Source: Dactylorhiza incarnata (Eukaryota > Streptophyta > Magnoliopsida > Asparagales > Orchidaceae). Taken from it: a DNA stretch of 64,000 nucleotides. The notes under the pieces are model-generated. The model did no database searches, was not told the origin of the DNA, and saw only the letters and a program-made list of their open reading frames with translations. This document shows, in pieces, positions 1-10,598 of the stretch. Both the position numbers and the translations under genes were made by a program. The DNA is taken from positions 6,777,001 through 6,841,000 of the forward strand of contig JAWHQI010000028.1 of NCBI GenBank assembly GCA_033032865.1, read 5' to 3'. The stretch's first letter is position 1, and every line of letters begins with the position of its first letter.

Positions 1-2058
1 GTTCGTGAATTGTGTTCTGATTCAAAGGCTAGGTATTTACTTGGGTGTATGCTAAGTTAAATTTCCTAGGCTATATGCTAGAGATTTCGTTCTCGTGGGG
101 AAGGTTGAGCTCGTCGGCTATTTGTTTTATGCTGGGTTTTTCCTTGGTCTTATCTTTTTAGTTAAGCATAAGTGGTCTTGCTCGGCTAATTTCCAATCCT
201 GCCCTTTTTTTCTTTTGTTGGCTAAGTTTGGATGTTTTGGCGGGCTTATCTTCCTGGAAATCTATGCTTGTTAACTCTTGTTGGGTCGGGGGAAAATTAG
301 ATCTTAAATTCCCCGGAAAATTCGTTTCCTAATTCCTGACAGTTTTGGGGAATTAGGTGCTAAATTTCTTTGGAATTTCTAAGGCTAGTTCTCGATGATT
401 GAACGAAGCCTTTAATCTTTAAACTTGAAAGAGATGTAGAGATATTTTGGCTTCGAACTTTCTATGCGTACCAATTATCTGCAGCCTTATACTTATAGTA
501 TGATTTTCAATACCTTTTTAGGCAGCCCTCGTATATAGCGATGATTTCAAGTTTTTTTAGTCCTTCTATTGAGACGTTGGTTTGAAGCCACGCTTTGGTT
601 GTTGAGTTGTCCTCTTTTTGGTTAGTCATCGTTTATGGTGTCTTTTCGTGCCCTTCGTCGTATCCTTGCGAGAAGTTTGTTGGGGGTGTCTAGTTTGGAT
701 TCACCATGTGTATTCTTATGAACCGTTGGGCCTTGTTCAGGTGTTTGGCCTTCGTGCTATGTTTTCTTCGTCTTGTTCCGACCCCAAACCTGGCATGGTG
801 TCGGCTTTCTGAAATCTTCATTGTCTAATGTCTGAGAGTTCTCTGGTGAACTACACCGTGGTTTAGTTATCTACTTATATATATGATTTATGCACCCCTG
901 CTTTTGGTGCTTTGTGTGAGTCTGTTGAGCGTGTGAGCTAAAAGTCACCGCCACAGTGCCTCTTGTGGGCTGTTGGTTTGGGTGGATTGGGGTCACCGCC
1001 GCAGCACTCCTATTTTGTATTTGGGTTGCGGGCGTTAGTGGAGATACCACTGTCGCAATGCCTTCTTTTGTGGGACGCTTTTCCCTCGAGCTGATCAGTC
1101 TCAAGTTCTTATAAACGTATAGGCTTATATATGTGTATTATTATATTATATATATGACCATCACCTCTGAGCCGCAATGGCGGACACGTGGCGGGCTTTG
1201 ATTGTATTGGCTAATACCGTCTGGTGCAGGCTTTTCCCCTTACCGAGTGCACTCGTTTGAGCTGGCTCGAGTTGTTGTAAGATTATTGATGTTTATCTAC
1301 TTTGTTTCCTTTCTGCACTCTTTTACTTCTGATGTTGCTAATCTTGGTTTTCTTGCACCCTTTGGGCTGAGGAATTCTTTTCTTATGAATGTCTAAGGTT
1401 CAGGTCTTTAGTTGTCGCAGGAGTTAGAGCGGCGTTGTTCGGGTCTCCTGTCAAGGCCCTTTCTCTCTTCTAGGTAAGAGGCAGTTTTTTTGGAGTTGTT
1501 CTCCTTCTTTCCTGCGGGTTCGTGTCAGTTGTTGGCGCCCGTATGACATTTATCTTTAGATTACTTGCTAGTAGTTTTGCTGTTACTTTTGGGTTGTTTA
1601 CCTACTCGCTCTCTGGGAAGCTTTATGCTAGGATGCATTAGTTACTCTATTGGTATAAAAATATCATTCTTGCATATCATGATTTTAAATAAATGTCGCA
1701 TACGTTGAAGATCGTAGAAATTTCTTTCTTACTGTACTAAACATAGATTTATGCATATCATTTTTTGGATGTTCATCTTCATGCTCATGTAGGCTAAAAT
1801 GAATCTATTTTCCGCTGCGTATATATAGTTTTCTACTTGTGGACTAGATGATCCACCGGACCGAGGGACACTGTCTTAAGCTAAAATGTAAAATTCTCTC
1901 TTTAATCCAAGCACATTTATGTCTTTTATAAAATAATCGTAAGGAGTGTTTATTTGAGCGTCGGTAGTTGTCCCCTGCTTGACGTGGCATCATAGCGCGT
2001 ATTTTCCCTTTGCTCTGATAATATTTATTAAATTCGAGGGAAAATGCGGGTTGTGACA
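1..2058 (+). mobile_element. G1 5' LTR, truncated by window edge
   Basis: Ty3/gypsy long terminal repeat, with its left end outside the window. Bases from about 186 to 2058 match 6616-8486 at roughly 97% by eye, and the copy ends in TGTGACA just before a primer binding site. Bases 1-185 do not match the sequence upstream of 6616, so one LTR copy carries an insertion or rearrangement there. TATATATA at about 873 is a possible core promoter. Short ORFs inside it recur in the other LTR only because of this repeat; I see no gene. Confidence 0.8.
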
Positions 2059-2060
2059 GT

Positions 2061-2072
2061 TGGTATCAGAGG
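2061..2072 (+). other. G1 primer binding site (initiator Met tRNA type)
   Basis: TGGTATCAGAGG lies two bases after the LTR end. It matches the 3' end complement of plant initiator methionine tRNA, the usual primer for many plant gypsy and copia elements. It fixes the LTR end and the + orientation of G1. Confidence 0.85.
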
Positions 2073-2230
2073 GAGGTTAGCCGGGTTGCTGCGAATAGTC
2101 TGGTTGGCCCGGTTAACCGCCTGGTGAGAATCGTCATTCATCGCACACACACATCGAAGGGTCATCAGTATGTCTTGGCTGAAGCATGAACACTACAATC
2201 ATAGCATGATAAGAAGTATACGGGGCATAT

Positions 2231-2393
2231 TATGTAGTATGGGATGCATAATATGTGTTTGTATATGGATCCTCACAGATGACAACATACGATTGTTATG
2301 TAGTATGAGATGCATAACGTAGGTCGCATGCGTGTCCATTAGCTCGTTTTCCTTTTTCGTTACATGTGATAATATGTAGTATGGGATGCATAA
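2231..2393 (+). repeat. Three 21-nt direct repeats in G1 leader
   Basis: TATGTAGTATGGGATGCATAA or a one-base variant occurs at 2231-2251, 2297-2317 and 2373-2393. The copies lie in the untranslated leader between primer site and gag and contain the palindrome ATGCAT. Nothing else was recognised in the leader (2073-2760). Function unknown. Confidence 0.75.
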
Positions 2394-2762
2394 GATCGCA
2401 TGTGTACGCCGCTCATAGCATGCATTAAGGTCTTTTTAGATTGCATAGCACTGCATATACATCATAACATAGCATTAGCACACGTGCCAAGCTAAAGACA
2501 TACATGATGACGCTTGTACACACATGATTTGAAATAAAGTTTGCGGCATTCATGCATTCATATTATATGCACAAGAGTTGATAGGGTGATGATATATCAT
2601 CCTAAGTTTAGCATAACATCATTTCATGAATTCCCAGAGCAAGGTAACAGCAAGAGCAAGTATCTACTCTTTTCTGATCTGTATCGGGTTAGGAAATCTT
2701 AGTTCCTAGCTGTTGTGTCTTAAGCTAGGTGTATTAAGGTGTTCATTCGTAATTGCAGTCGA

Positions 2763-3388
2763 TGACTCCAGAGCGTCGTGCGTCGTAGTCATCTCCCCGG
2801 TCAGGGGGCGAGTCTTTGGGTGCGCGTAATGAAGCTGTAATTGAGGAGTGCGTCAGAGTAACGAGGCGTTGTCGAGGCAAGTGGTCGAGATGTAGGCTCA
2901 GATTCAGATTTTGATGGCAGCTACTTTTGGGCAGCAGCCTGAGGGGCAGAACCCTGTGGTGGGTCAGGAGGCTGTGTTGGGAAGGGAAAAGAGGAAGGTT
3001 GTTAATAGTTGCAGTCCTGCCCCAAGAAAGAAGGGAAGGCAGGAGTTGGATCTTCAAGGTGCTTCGAAGAGTATCAGTTATTGCACTTTTTGCAGAAAGA
3101 TGGGGCACGATCTTACCCAGTGTTGGAGGAAGGACAAGTCCTGTGAGTATTGTGGGCAAAGAGGGCATGATGCGACTCATTGTCGGTTAAAGGATAGGGC
3201 ATGCTATCAGTGCGGGCTGAAAGGGCATGAGAAATCCCGGTGTTCGCAGTTCCAGTTGGCCGGCCAGCAGCTTGCTCTTGCGGCTCTGGCACCGCCACCG
3301 CCTCAGCAGCGTCAGTTAGATCGAGGAGAGGCCGAGTTAAATGTTGTGGCAAAGGAAAGAGATCTGTTTTCCCCCTCGGTAATTTCAG
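2763..3388 (+). pseudogene. gag: G1 gag relic with three zinc knuckles
   Basis: Remnant of a gypsy nucleocapsid protein, which packages element RNA. A possible gag start at 2763 (Met-Thr-Pro-Glu-Arg-Arg) hits a stop within nine codons. From 2911 an open frame encodes three CX2CX4HX4C knuckles at about 3091-3132, 3142-3183 and 3202-3243, then a Pro/Gln-rich tail ending Val-Ile-Ser-Gly. Most of the capsid domain is missing between the two parts. The frame closes at TAG 3391-3393, inside the intron-like segment that follows. Three knuckles are more than most plant gypsy Gag proteins have. Gag identity is firm; the original start is uncertain. Confidence 0.8.
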
Positions 3389-3470
3389 GTTAGATTCTAA
3401 TCTCACTCTTAGCCTTCAGCGTTTGTACTAGATTTTTTTCGCTCGATTAGTTGCGTATCCAATTTTATAG
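3389..3470 (+). other. Candidate intron at G1 gag-protease boundary
   Basis: 82 bp bounded by GT and AG, with a T-rich stretch before the 3' end (ATCCAATTTTATAG). It splits a Gly codon after its first base (phase 1). Removing it puts gag in frame with the protease relic downstream; leaving it in meets TAG one codon into the segment. G0 has an intron-like segment at the equivalent Gly codon. No transcript was seen. Confidence 0.55.
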
Positions 3471-4480
3471 GAGAATTTAAGATATATAACCGTTAGGCGC
3501 ACGTTCCTTTCGATTCTGGTGCTACCCACTTGTGCGTGGCTAGGCCGTTAGTAGAGCATCGTGGTTTGACCCTCGATCGGTATGGTGATCCCCTTAGTGT
3601 TAAGTTTCCCTCTTGTTGTTTCTGTGGTGTCGAATCAGGGCTTTCAGAGTTGTCCTGTCCTCTTAGGTGGTTTCTTAGCTTTGCTAATATTAAGGTGCTA
3701 GACCTAGAGCTTTCATTGTGATTTTTGGGTTTGGGCTGGTTGTCCAGGTTCGATGCTGTTATCCAACGAAAGGTAAAGTGTTTGGTCTTTAAGCTGGACA
3801 CCGGTCTTTCCTTAAGTGCGTTGGCTTTTCGCGCTAGGTATTTCCTCTGATTCTTTCCGCGGTGTGTGCTCGTAACCTTTTAGTTCCCGGTGGGTTTGCT
3901 TACCTCGTTTCTATGCTAGAAACCGCTATCAGTTTGCCGTGTGTCGAGGTTTTTCATGTGGCGCGGGAGTTTCCCGATGTCTTCCCAGTTAATCCCCCTA
4001 TTTTTTCTGCCTGCGAGAGTTGAGGAGTTTGTTTCTGACCTTGAGCTGGGTACCCGTCCTATTGCTAGGGCACCGTACCCTTTGGCCCCGCGTGTATTGC
4101 GAGAGTTACACACTCAGTTATATGTGTGGTTGCAGTGTGGCTTTTTCCTAGCCTAGTTCCTTGCCCTGGAGTGCTCTCGTCTTGTTCGTAAAGAGGAAAG
4201 TTAGTTCGGTGTTTTCGAAGTCTGATCTTCATTTAGGCTTCCTTTAGTTGGGGATCTGCGAGTTAGATGTCCCGCGATCTGCTTTCTGTTCTCGGCTCGG
4301 ACATTTCGAGTTCTTGGTAATGTAGTTTTCCTTTTGGGTAATCTTATCCGCATCTGTTTTCCTAGCCCTTTTCAGTTAGTGTTTCTATCTAGCGAGTGTG
4401 AGCTTACCTCTCCCTTTGTACTTTTCATTCGATGTCTTCTAACTTTCGGTTCTAAGTTTCAGGACGAAACTGCCTTCTTG
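3471..4480 (+). pseudogene. pol: G1 pol relic: protease and part of reverse transcriptase
   Basis: Decayed Ty3/gypsy pol. Protease: PFDSGATHLCVA from about 3503 (active-site Asp-Ser-Gly). About 3720-3780 matches the protease C-terminal strand (LGLGWLSRFDAVIQ). RT: HVAREFPDVFP near 3955, then in a shifted frame LGTRPIARAPYPLAPRVLREL near 4045-4110, then SDLHLGF and LGHFEFLVM near 4220-4325. The YxDD region, RNase H and integrase are absent, and there are several stops and frameshifts. TAG at about 3496 interrupts the stretch before the protease motif. A short purine-rich tract (TTGGTGGGGTGA) precedes the 3' LTR. It cannot make enzyme. Confidence 0.75.
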
Positions 4481-4609
4481 GTGGGGTGACTGTAACGCCC
4501 TGGGTTTTCTCTTATAACTAATCTAAGCAGGTATGCGTAGGGGCGTTACCGTTTCGGGAGCGTCGTCGTCATCCGGCGTTTTGTTTCTAGAAACAGGCTT
4601 ATATGCGGG

Positions 4610-4901
4610 TATATGTATAGATATATATAGATATATGTATATTCGTGTATATAGGGTCTTGTATGAGTGAATTTGTGCAACCGTGTTTTTCAAATAGGGA
4701 GGTTTATGTAGGCGGATATATATACACAGTTATATATATGAGTATATATAAGTTTTATGCGTATAAAAATTTTCTTATATGTGTATTTATATATAAAAGT
4801 TATACATATAATTATTCATATAATTATACATATTTATATAATTATACATATACAATTAATTATACATATAATTATCCAAACCCCCCCCCCCCCCCCCCCC
4901 C
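4610..4901. repeat. TA-rich microsatellite followed by a C21 tract
   Basis: Irregular TATA/ATATAC repeats run from about 4610 to 4880, then 21 consecutive C at 4881-4901. GC-rich sequence follows to about 5160. The poly-C tract is likely unstable in replication and sequencing. Confidence 0.85.
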
Positions 4902-5209
4902 TCAGCCACTCTCCTTCTCCCCTTCCCCGATAACCCCATTTCTCCCGTGAAGTCGGCCAGTCGTGGAGCTAGGGTTGGTCGGTCGGTGTCGAGCTGTCGC
5001 CGGAAGTCGGAGGATTCGGCCGTCGGAGGGTTTGGGAGGTCGCCGGGCCCTGTCTTCGTCGTCGGGGCTGAGCTAGCAGTCGACCCTAGTGGGATTGTCG
5101 CGATTTGGCGGGGTCGCCGGTAGTTTCGAGGCAAGGAAACTCTTCTACTCTTTTTCCCCATCCCCTCTTTCCTTCTGTTTATCTGAAATTGGTGGTGAGT
5201 ATGGGGAAG

Positions 5210-5450
5210 GCAGCTCCTTTCCTGATGGTTGGTATTACCTAGTTCATGCTGGAGTTTTTTTTTTGGGTTCCTAATTGCTGGGCTCTACCTAGTTTATGCT
5301 GAAAGCTTCTCTCTTTCCTGATGCTTGGTACTACCTAATTCATGCTGGAAATTTCGGTTCTTGATTTTTATGCTCTACCTAGTATTATGCTGGAGATATC
5401 CTCTTTACTGATGCATGGCTCTGCTTAGTTTTATGCTGGAAGTTGTCTTA
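5210..5450 (+). repeat. Degenerate tandem repeat in G1 3' LTR
   Basis: About five copies of a unit of roughly 45-65 bp, each containing a form of TACCTAGTTCATGCTGGA preceded by CCTGATGxxTGGTA. Seen at about 5220, 5282, 5318, 5378 and 5410. Confidence 0.6.
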
Positions 5451-8400
5451 GATTTCCGTGGTTATACCGGCTGGGTCATTGTTTGGGGTGTTATGCTGAA
5501 AATGTTCTGGCCCCTTTCTTTTTTTTCTTGGTTGGCTGCTAGTTGGTTACTCCTGTTGTTTTTTTCTAAATCAAAATTTGTGGCTAATCTTGCATTTCGT
5601 CTAAAAGACAGGATGGCTTTCTTTTGGTTATATGCTTGGACTAGTGGAAATTCTGGGTGGATAAGAGTAGGGATGGTTACCCTTGTCGTTCATTTAGAAA
5701 TCGGGTTGGGCAAACATGCATACCTCAATGCTTATATTGTGCATTTCCTTAGAGGTTTGGATGGCTAAATTATTCATAACTCTGCAAAATCCGCGTGTTC
5801 CAATAGCGAAAAGCCTGGTTGGTTTTACTGAGCTGCACCCTTCACTGGTTAAAGCGAGATATTTCACCTTTTAATTTCATGTGACTGTCTTGTTAAATTC
5901 TTCCTATTTCCCTTATAGCGAGCTAAAAGTATGGTTATTTCCCTCTGTTGGCAGAATTTCCCTGACTCGAGCCCCTTTAAGTTCATGGCGGTATTGGGAA
6001 CCAAATCATAAATTTTCTGGAAATTTAGCTTCCTAATTCCTGTCCGGGTGGGGGGAGCTAGACGCTAACATTCCCGAGAATTTCTCTTATTGGTTCTCAA
6101 AGTTTAGGCAAAGCTATTAATTGTTAACTTGGAGGTTATATAGATGTATTTTAGTTTCGAGACTTTATAATCGCTTCAAATCATTGGCCGCTTCGCTCTA
6201 TAGTTAAGTGAACAAATATTATTTTTATGGCTTATTACTTAAAGTGCAAATGCTAAAGTGTATTTCCCTGTATCAAATATAAGATTAATTTTGTTGGGGG
6301 TGGCCTTATAGAGTTCTGTTTGGTGGGCTGCTTTATAAGACATGACGTCTTGGGCCTGCTTTATTCATGGTCCTACCTATTAGGATTTTGTTGTGGTGTT
6401 CCTCTTCGTTGTGGGCCAGGTTCTCTATAATATCTTTGTGGCTGTCTCCTCCTTGATTTAGCATGGCAGCTATTGTCCTACTTTGTTTCCCCTTGGTTCT
6501 AGTTGGCAGTTGGTATTCTCATTGATTTGAGCATGATAGCTATTGATTTATTTTGTGTCCCTTGTTTCCTCCTAGTTTAAATTCTCGATTTATGAAATTC
6601 TGCATCTATTCGCTAGGAAATAATTCCCAATCCTGCCCCTTTTTTCTTTTGTTGGCTAAGTTTGGATGTTTTGGCGGGCTTAACTTCCTGGAAATTTATG
6701 TTTGTTAACTCTTGTTGGGTCGGGGGAAAATTAGATTTTAAATTCCCCGGAAAATTTGTTTCCTAATTCCTGACAGTTTTGGGGAATTAGGTGCTAAATT
6801 TCTTTGGAATTTCTGTGGCTAGTTCTCGATGATTCAACGAAGCCTTTAATCTTTAAACTTGAAAGAGATGTAGAGATATTTCGGCTTTGAACTTTCTATG
6901 CGTACCAATTATCGGCAGCCTTATACTTATAGTATGATTTTCAATACCTTTTTAGGCAGCCCTCGTATATAGCGATGATTTCAAGTTTTTTAGTCCTTCT
7001 ATTGAGACGATGGTTTGAAGCTACGCTTTGGTTGTTGTGTTGTCCTCTTTTTGGTTAGTCATCGTTTATGGTGTCTTTTCGTGCCCTTTGTCGTATCCTT
7101 GCGAAAAGTTTGTTGGGGGTGTCTAGTTTGGATTCACCATGTGTTTTCTTATGAATCGTTGGGTCTTGTTCAGGTGTTTGGTCTTCGTGCTATGTTTTCT
7201 TCGTCTTGTTCCGACCCCAGACCTGTCATGGTGTCGGCTTTCTGAAATCTTCATTGTCTAATGTCTGAGAGTTCTCTGGTGAACTGCACCGTGGTTTAGT
7301 TATCTACTTATATATATGATTTATGCACCCCTGCTTCTGGTGCTTTGTGTGGTCTGTTGAGCGTGTGAGCTAAAAGTCACCGCCACGGTGCCTCTTTTGG
7401 GATGTTGGTTTGGGTGGATTGAAGTCACCGCCGCAGCACTCCTATTTTGTTTTTGTGCTGCGGACGTTAGTGGAGATACCACCGTCGTAGTTCTTTCTTT
7501 TGGGGGACGCTTTTCCCTCGAGCTGATCAGTCTCAAATTCTTATAAACGTATAGGCTTATATATGTGTATTATGATATTATATATATGACCATCACCTCT
7601 GAGCCGCAATGGCGGACACGTGGCGGGCTTTGATTGTTTTGGCTAATACCGTCTGGTGCAGGCTTTTCCCCTTACCGAGTGCACTCGTTTGAGCTAGCTC
7701 GAGTTGTTGAAAGATTATTGATGTTTATCTGCTTAGTTTCCTTTCTGCACTCTTTTACTTCTGATGCTGCTAATCTTGGTTTTCTTGCACCCTTTGGGCT
7801 AAGGCATTCTTTTCTTATGAATGTCTCAGGTTCAGGTCTTTAGCTGTCGCAGGAGTTAGAGCGGCGTTGTTCGGGTCTCTTGTCGAGGCCCTTCCTCTCT
7901 TCTAGTAAGAGGCAGTTTTTTTGGAGTTCTCCTTCTTTCCTGTGGGTTCGTGTCAGTTGTTGGCGCCCGTATGACTTTTATCTTTAGATTACTTGCTAGT
8001 AGTTTTGCTGTTACTTTTGGGTTGTTTACCTACTTGCTCTCTGGGAAGCTTTATGCTAGGATGCATTAGTTACTCTATTGGTATAAAAATGTCATTCTTG
8101 CATATCATGATTTTAAATAAATGTCACATACTTTGAAGATCGTAGAAATTCCTTTCTTACTGTACTAAACATAGATTTATGCATATCATTTTTTGGATGT
8201 TGATCTTCATGCTCATGTAGGCTAAAATTAACCTATTTTCCACTGCGTATATATAGTTTTCTACTTGTGGACTAGATGATCCACCGGACCGAGGGACACG
8301 GTCTTAAGCTAAAAAGTAAAATTCTCTCTTTAATCAAAGCACATTTATGTCATTTATAAAATAATCGTAAGGAGTGTTTGCCTGAGCGTCGGTAGTTGTC

Positions 8401-8486
8401 CCCTGCTTGACGTGGCATCATAGCGCGTATTTTCCCTTTCCTCTGATAATATTTATTAAATTCGTGGGAAAATGCGGGTTATGACA

Positions 8487-9144
8487 GTGTATCCTGGAGT
8501 TCAGAGTTTTAGTAGTTGTTCACCCCGCTGCTGCGAGGTAGTTGTCTTTAGTTTCTTCTTGCGAACAGACATACTAGTTGGTGCCAATGGGTTAGTGTCA
8601 TGTTGTTGACGGCCATTGTGCCCTTTTTATAATTTATACTTTATTTGCCAGATAAATGCCACTACTTTTAGATCTTGTGTATCTTACTCTCTGGGAATGA
8701 TTTATCTTAGGTGCACTATAGTTATAAAAATGGCTTTTCTTCATCCTCATTGCATTCTTTCTAACTGAAACCCTTAACTTTAAAGTCACCTAAAGGTATT
8801 TTCTACTCTTACAATATGCCTAGTTATGTGCATATCATTTACTTTATGCTCCGTCATTGCTTACATTTAGGACTTTAAGTAACTAAATCAAGTATTTTCC
8901 GCTGCAATTATATATACTTTCTCGGTGGACTAGTTGATCCACGAACTGAGAGACACAGTTCTTACCTCTAAACCCCTAATAAATTATTTCAAATGATGAC
9001 TTATCATGTAATCCTATTTTGATTGAATAAGTAATAGGTTCCCGCCTAAGCGTCTACAGTTGTCTCCTGTATGACGTGGCATTATGACGTGTATTTTCTC
9101 TTACTCTGATATTCCTAAATTTAGAGAAAATGCGGGTTGTGACA
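8487..9144 (+). mobile_element. End of an older LTR related to G1
   Basis: Diverged relative of the last part of the G1 LTR (about 7830-8486): it shares the TCTCTGGGAA, TATAAAAATG and TAGTTGATCCAC(G) blocks and ends TTTAGAGAAAATGCGGGTTGTGACA. It is probably the LTR into which G1 inserted, or the true end of a chimeric 3' LTR. Its end directly abuts gypsy RT coding sequence on the other strand, so it marks an insertion into G0. Confidence 0.65.
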
Positions 9145-9750
9145 GTGCCATCCTATATGGGGCCCGGTAAATGGGTCTAGCACTCGGTATCAGTTGGATC
9201 TGGAAATCCACCTCTCGATGTGGGGGTAGTCTGTGAAGCTTGTCCGGGAAGACATCAGAAAAGTCCTGAGCCACCAGTACTTCAGCAATGTTGATCTATA
9301 TCTCTTTCATCTCAAAGTAGACTATATAAACCTCGTCTCCCTGCTCATGGGCTTTGACAGCCTGAATAGATGATAATAATAGATGGGAGGTGGGGATAAT
9401 ACCTTTGATCACTACCTCGGAATCTTCATGCCTCAGTACAATTTTCTTTGTTGGGTAGTCGATCTTAGCATAGTTCCCATGCATCTAATTCATGCCCAGG
9501 ATCAGGTCAAAATCTGTCATCTTCAAAAGTGTCGTCGGTGCTTCTAATAGCTTTCCACCAATCTCCACATTCAAGTTTCACTTGGCGCACGACACTATCT
9601 CCGACCCGTCCGTAAGTCGCACCTTCCTATAGATGCCTTCGAAATGTTGCACTTGGTCCAGGTCGTCTACGAACTTCTCTGAGATGAACGAGTGCGAGGC
9701 ACTTGTATCCAACAAGGTGTATGCGGGTTTGCAGCAAACAAGTACTATAC
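9145..9750 (-). pseudogene. pol: G0 pol relic: protease and start of reverse transcriptase
   Basis: Read on the reverse strand, this is Ty3/gypsy pol. After the candidate intron come the aspartic protease (LLDTSASHSFIS, with Asp-Thr-Ser where Asp-Thr/Ser-Gly is usual), LILGMN, and the RT entry block DFSDVFPDKLHRLPPHREV and RPIYRAPYRMA near 9145-9250. There are in-frame stops after SCAK (about 9579), at a probable Trp codon (about 9485) and near 9298. RT is cut off at 9145 by the LTR fragment. One continuous frame with stops is visible, so decay is mainly by point mutation. Confidence 0.8.
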
Positions 9751-9841
9751 CTGGGTGATTTTTGTTGTTCGGGTCATAAGTTAAACTAAAGCTAAGGTTT
9801 TTGCAAGGTACTAAGTAATCATAAGAAGAACACTGAAGTAC
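9751..9841 (-). other. Candidate intron at G0 gag-protease boundary
   Basis: On the reverse strand, 91 bp starting GTACTT and ending CACCCAG, with TTAACTTATGAC as a possible branch region. The left exon ends ACAG and the right begins GTATAG, so a Gly codon is split in phase 1, as in G1. Unspliced RNA would extend Gag only seven codons after the Gly to a TGA; splicing would keep gag and protease in frame. Confidence 0.55.
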
Positions 9842-10598
9842 CTGTGATGACCTCCTCAGGGTTCTGGGGCTCTACGAGATCCAATGCATACATATGCTCC
9901 GGTTGTTCGCCTTTACCGTGAGGTCCTCATCCCTGACCTTGTCCTCGGCCTCATCCTCGTTGTGCTGCTGGAGGAGCCATGGGATGATTCAGAGCATTGC
10001 CTTGTAGCTGGGGGTAGTAGATACGAATATGGCCCGACTGGTAAGAGTGATAGCAAACCCTTTGAAAGGGCTCTCTTGGCTGCTGAGGTGCCTGACCCTG
10101 AGCCTGCTGCGGCGGGGGAAATGGTAGCGGTCGTGCTGGCTGCTCCTATTGAAACTAGGACTTGGCTTCTTTGTGGACCTCGGGCCCTCAAAGATGAGTG
10201 GCAGCTAGCACTTACTGATTCCTTGGAAGGAACCGACCGGAGACTCGGAACTAAACACAGACCCTTGGTCGCAGCGAGGAGGTCACACCACACACCCGGA
10301 AGATCTTTGAGCATTTCCGCTCCCAAGCCAAAGCTAAGACTGGGCACCTTGGAGAGCCTGAGAGCTAATCCAAGATCACCTAGGGAGGAAGAAGCTCAGA
10401 ATGCTGAGATTGGAATCCTCTCCAAAGGTGCCCTTCAAGGTCTATATATAGTTTTTCAAGTCTGGTATGTTGATAGCGGGATTCCTCCTTACACTTTTGC
10501 TATACGCAGCCCAAAATGGTCTGCCAACAGCCAAACTCCGCTATTTGGAGGGGCTAACTGTTTAACACCATGGGTTTATAGGTAAAAATGATCATGAG
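9842..10598 (-). pseudogene. gag: G0 gag relic, C-terminal part
   Basis: Reverse-strand gypsy Gag tail. A zinc knuckle (CYHSYQSGHIRIYYP at about 10010-10055) has lost its second and last Cys (now Ser and Tyr). A Gly/Arg/Gln-rich stretch follows with two TGA stops that look like CGA to TGA changes, then an acidic tail ending Val-Ile-Thr-Gly at the intron-like segment. Upstream, 10060-10598, is Ala/Ser-rich and frameshifted, with no clear domain. The 5' part of gag is beyond the G2 insertion and outside the window. Confidence 0.65.

Larger units (their letters stand above)
4491..8486 (+). mobile_element. G1 3' LTR, about 4.0 kb
   Basis: Starts TGTAACGCCC after a polypurine-like tract and ends ATGACA, matching the 5' LTR end. 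Bases 6616-8486 match 186-2058. About 6000-6230 is a diverged extra copy of 6730-6930, so the LTR carries an internal duplication, or 4491-6615 belongs to a different subfamily and the LTR is chimeric. It contains a TA-rich microsatellite, a C21 tract and a repeated CTAGTTCATGCTGG-type motif. No credible gene; the conceptual proteins are uneven and unlike anything I know. Confidence 0.65.

Noticed and set aside
618..812. Short ORF in G1 5' LTR that recurs in the 3' LTR at 7015-7245
   Set aside because: Recurrence is explained by the LTR repeat; the peptide has no recognisable domain and the change pattern gives no sign of selection.
4645..4950. 101-codon Tyr/Pro-rich ORF
   Set aside because: Translation of the TA microsatellite and the poly-C tract.
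9884..10585. 233-codon plus-strand ORF
   Set aside because: It lies antisense to G0 gag, whose minus-strand knuckle and protease continuity explain the region better.
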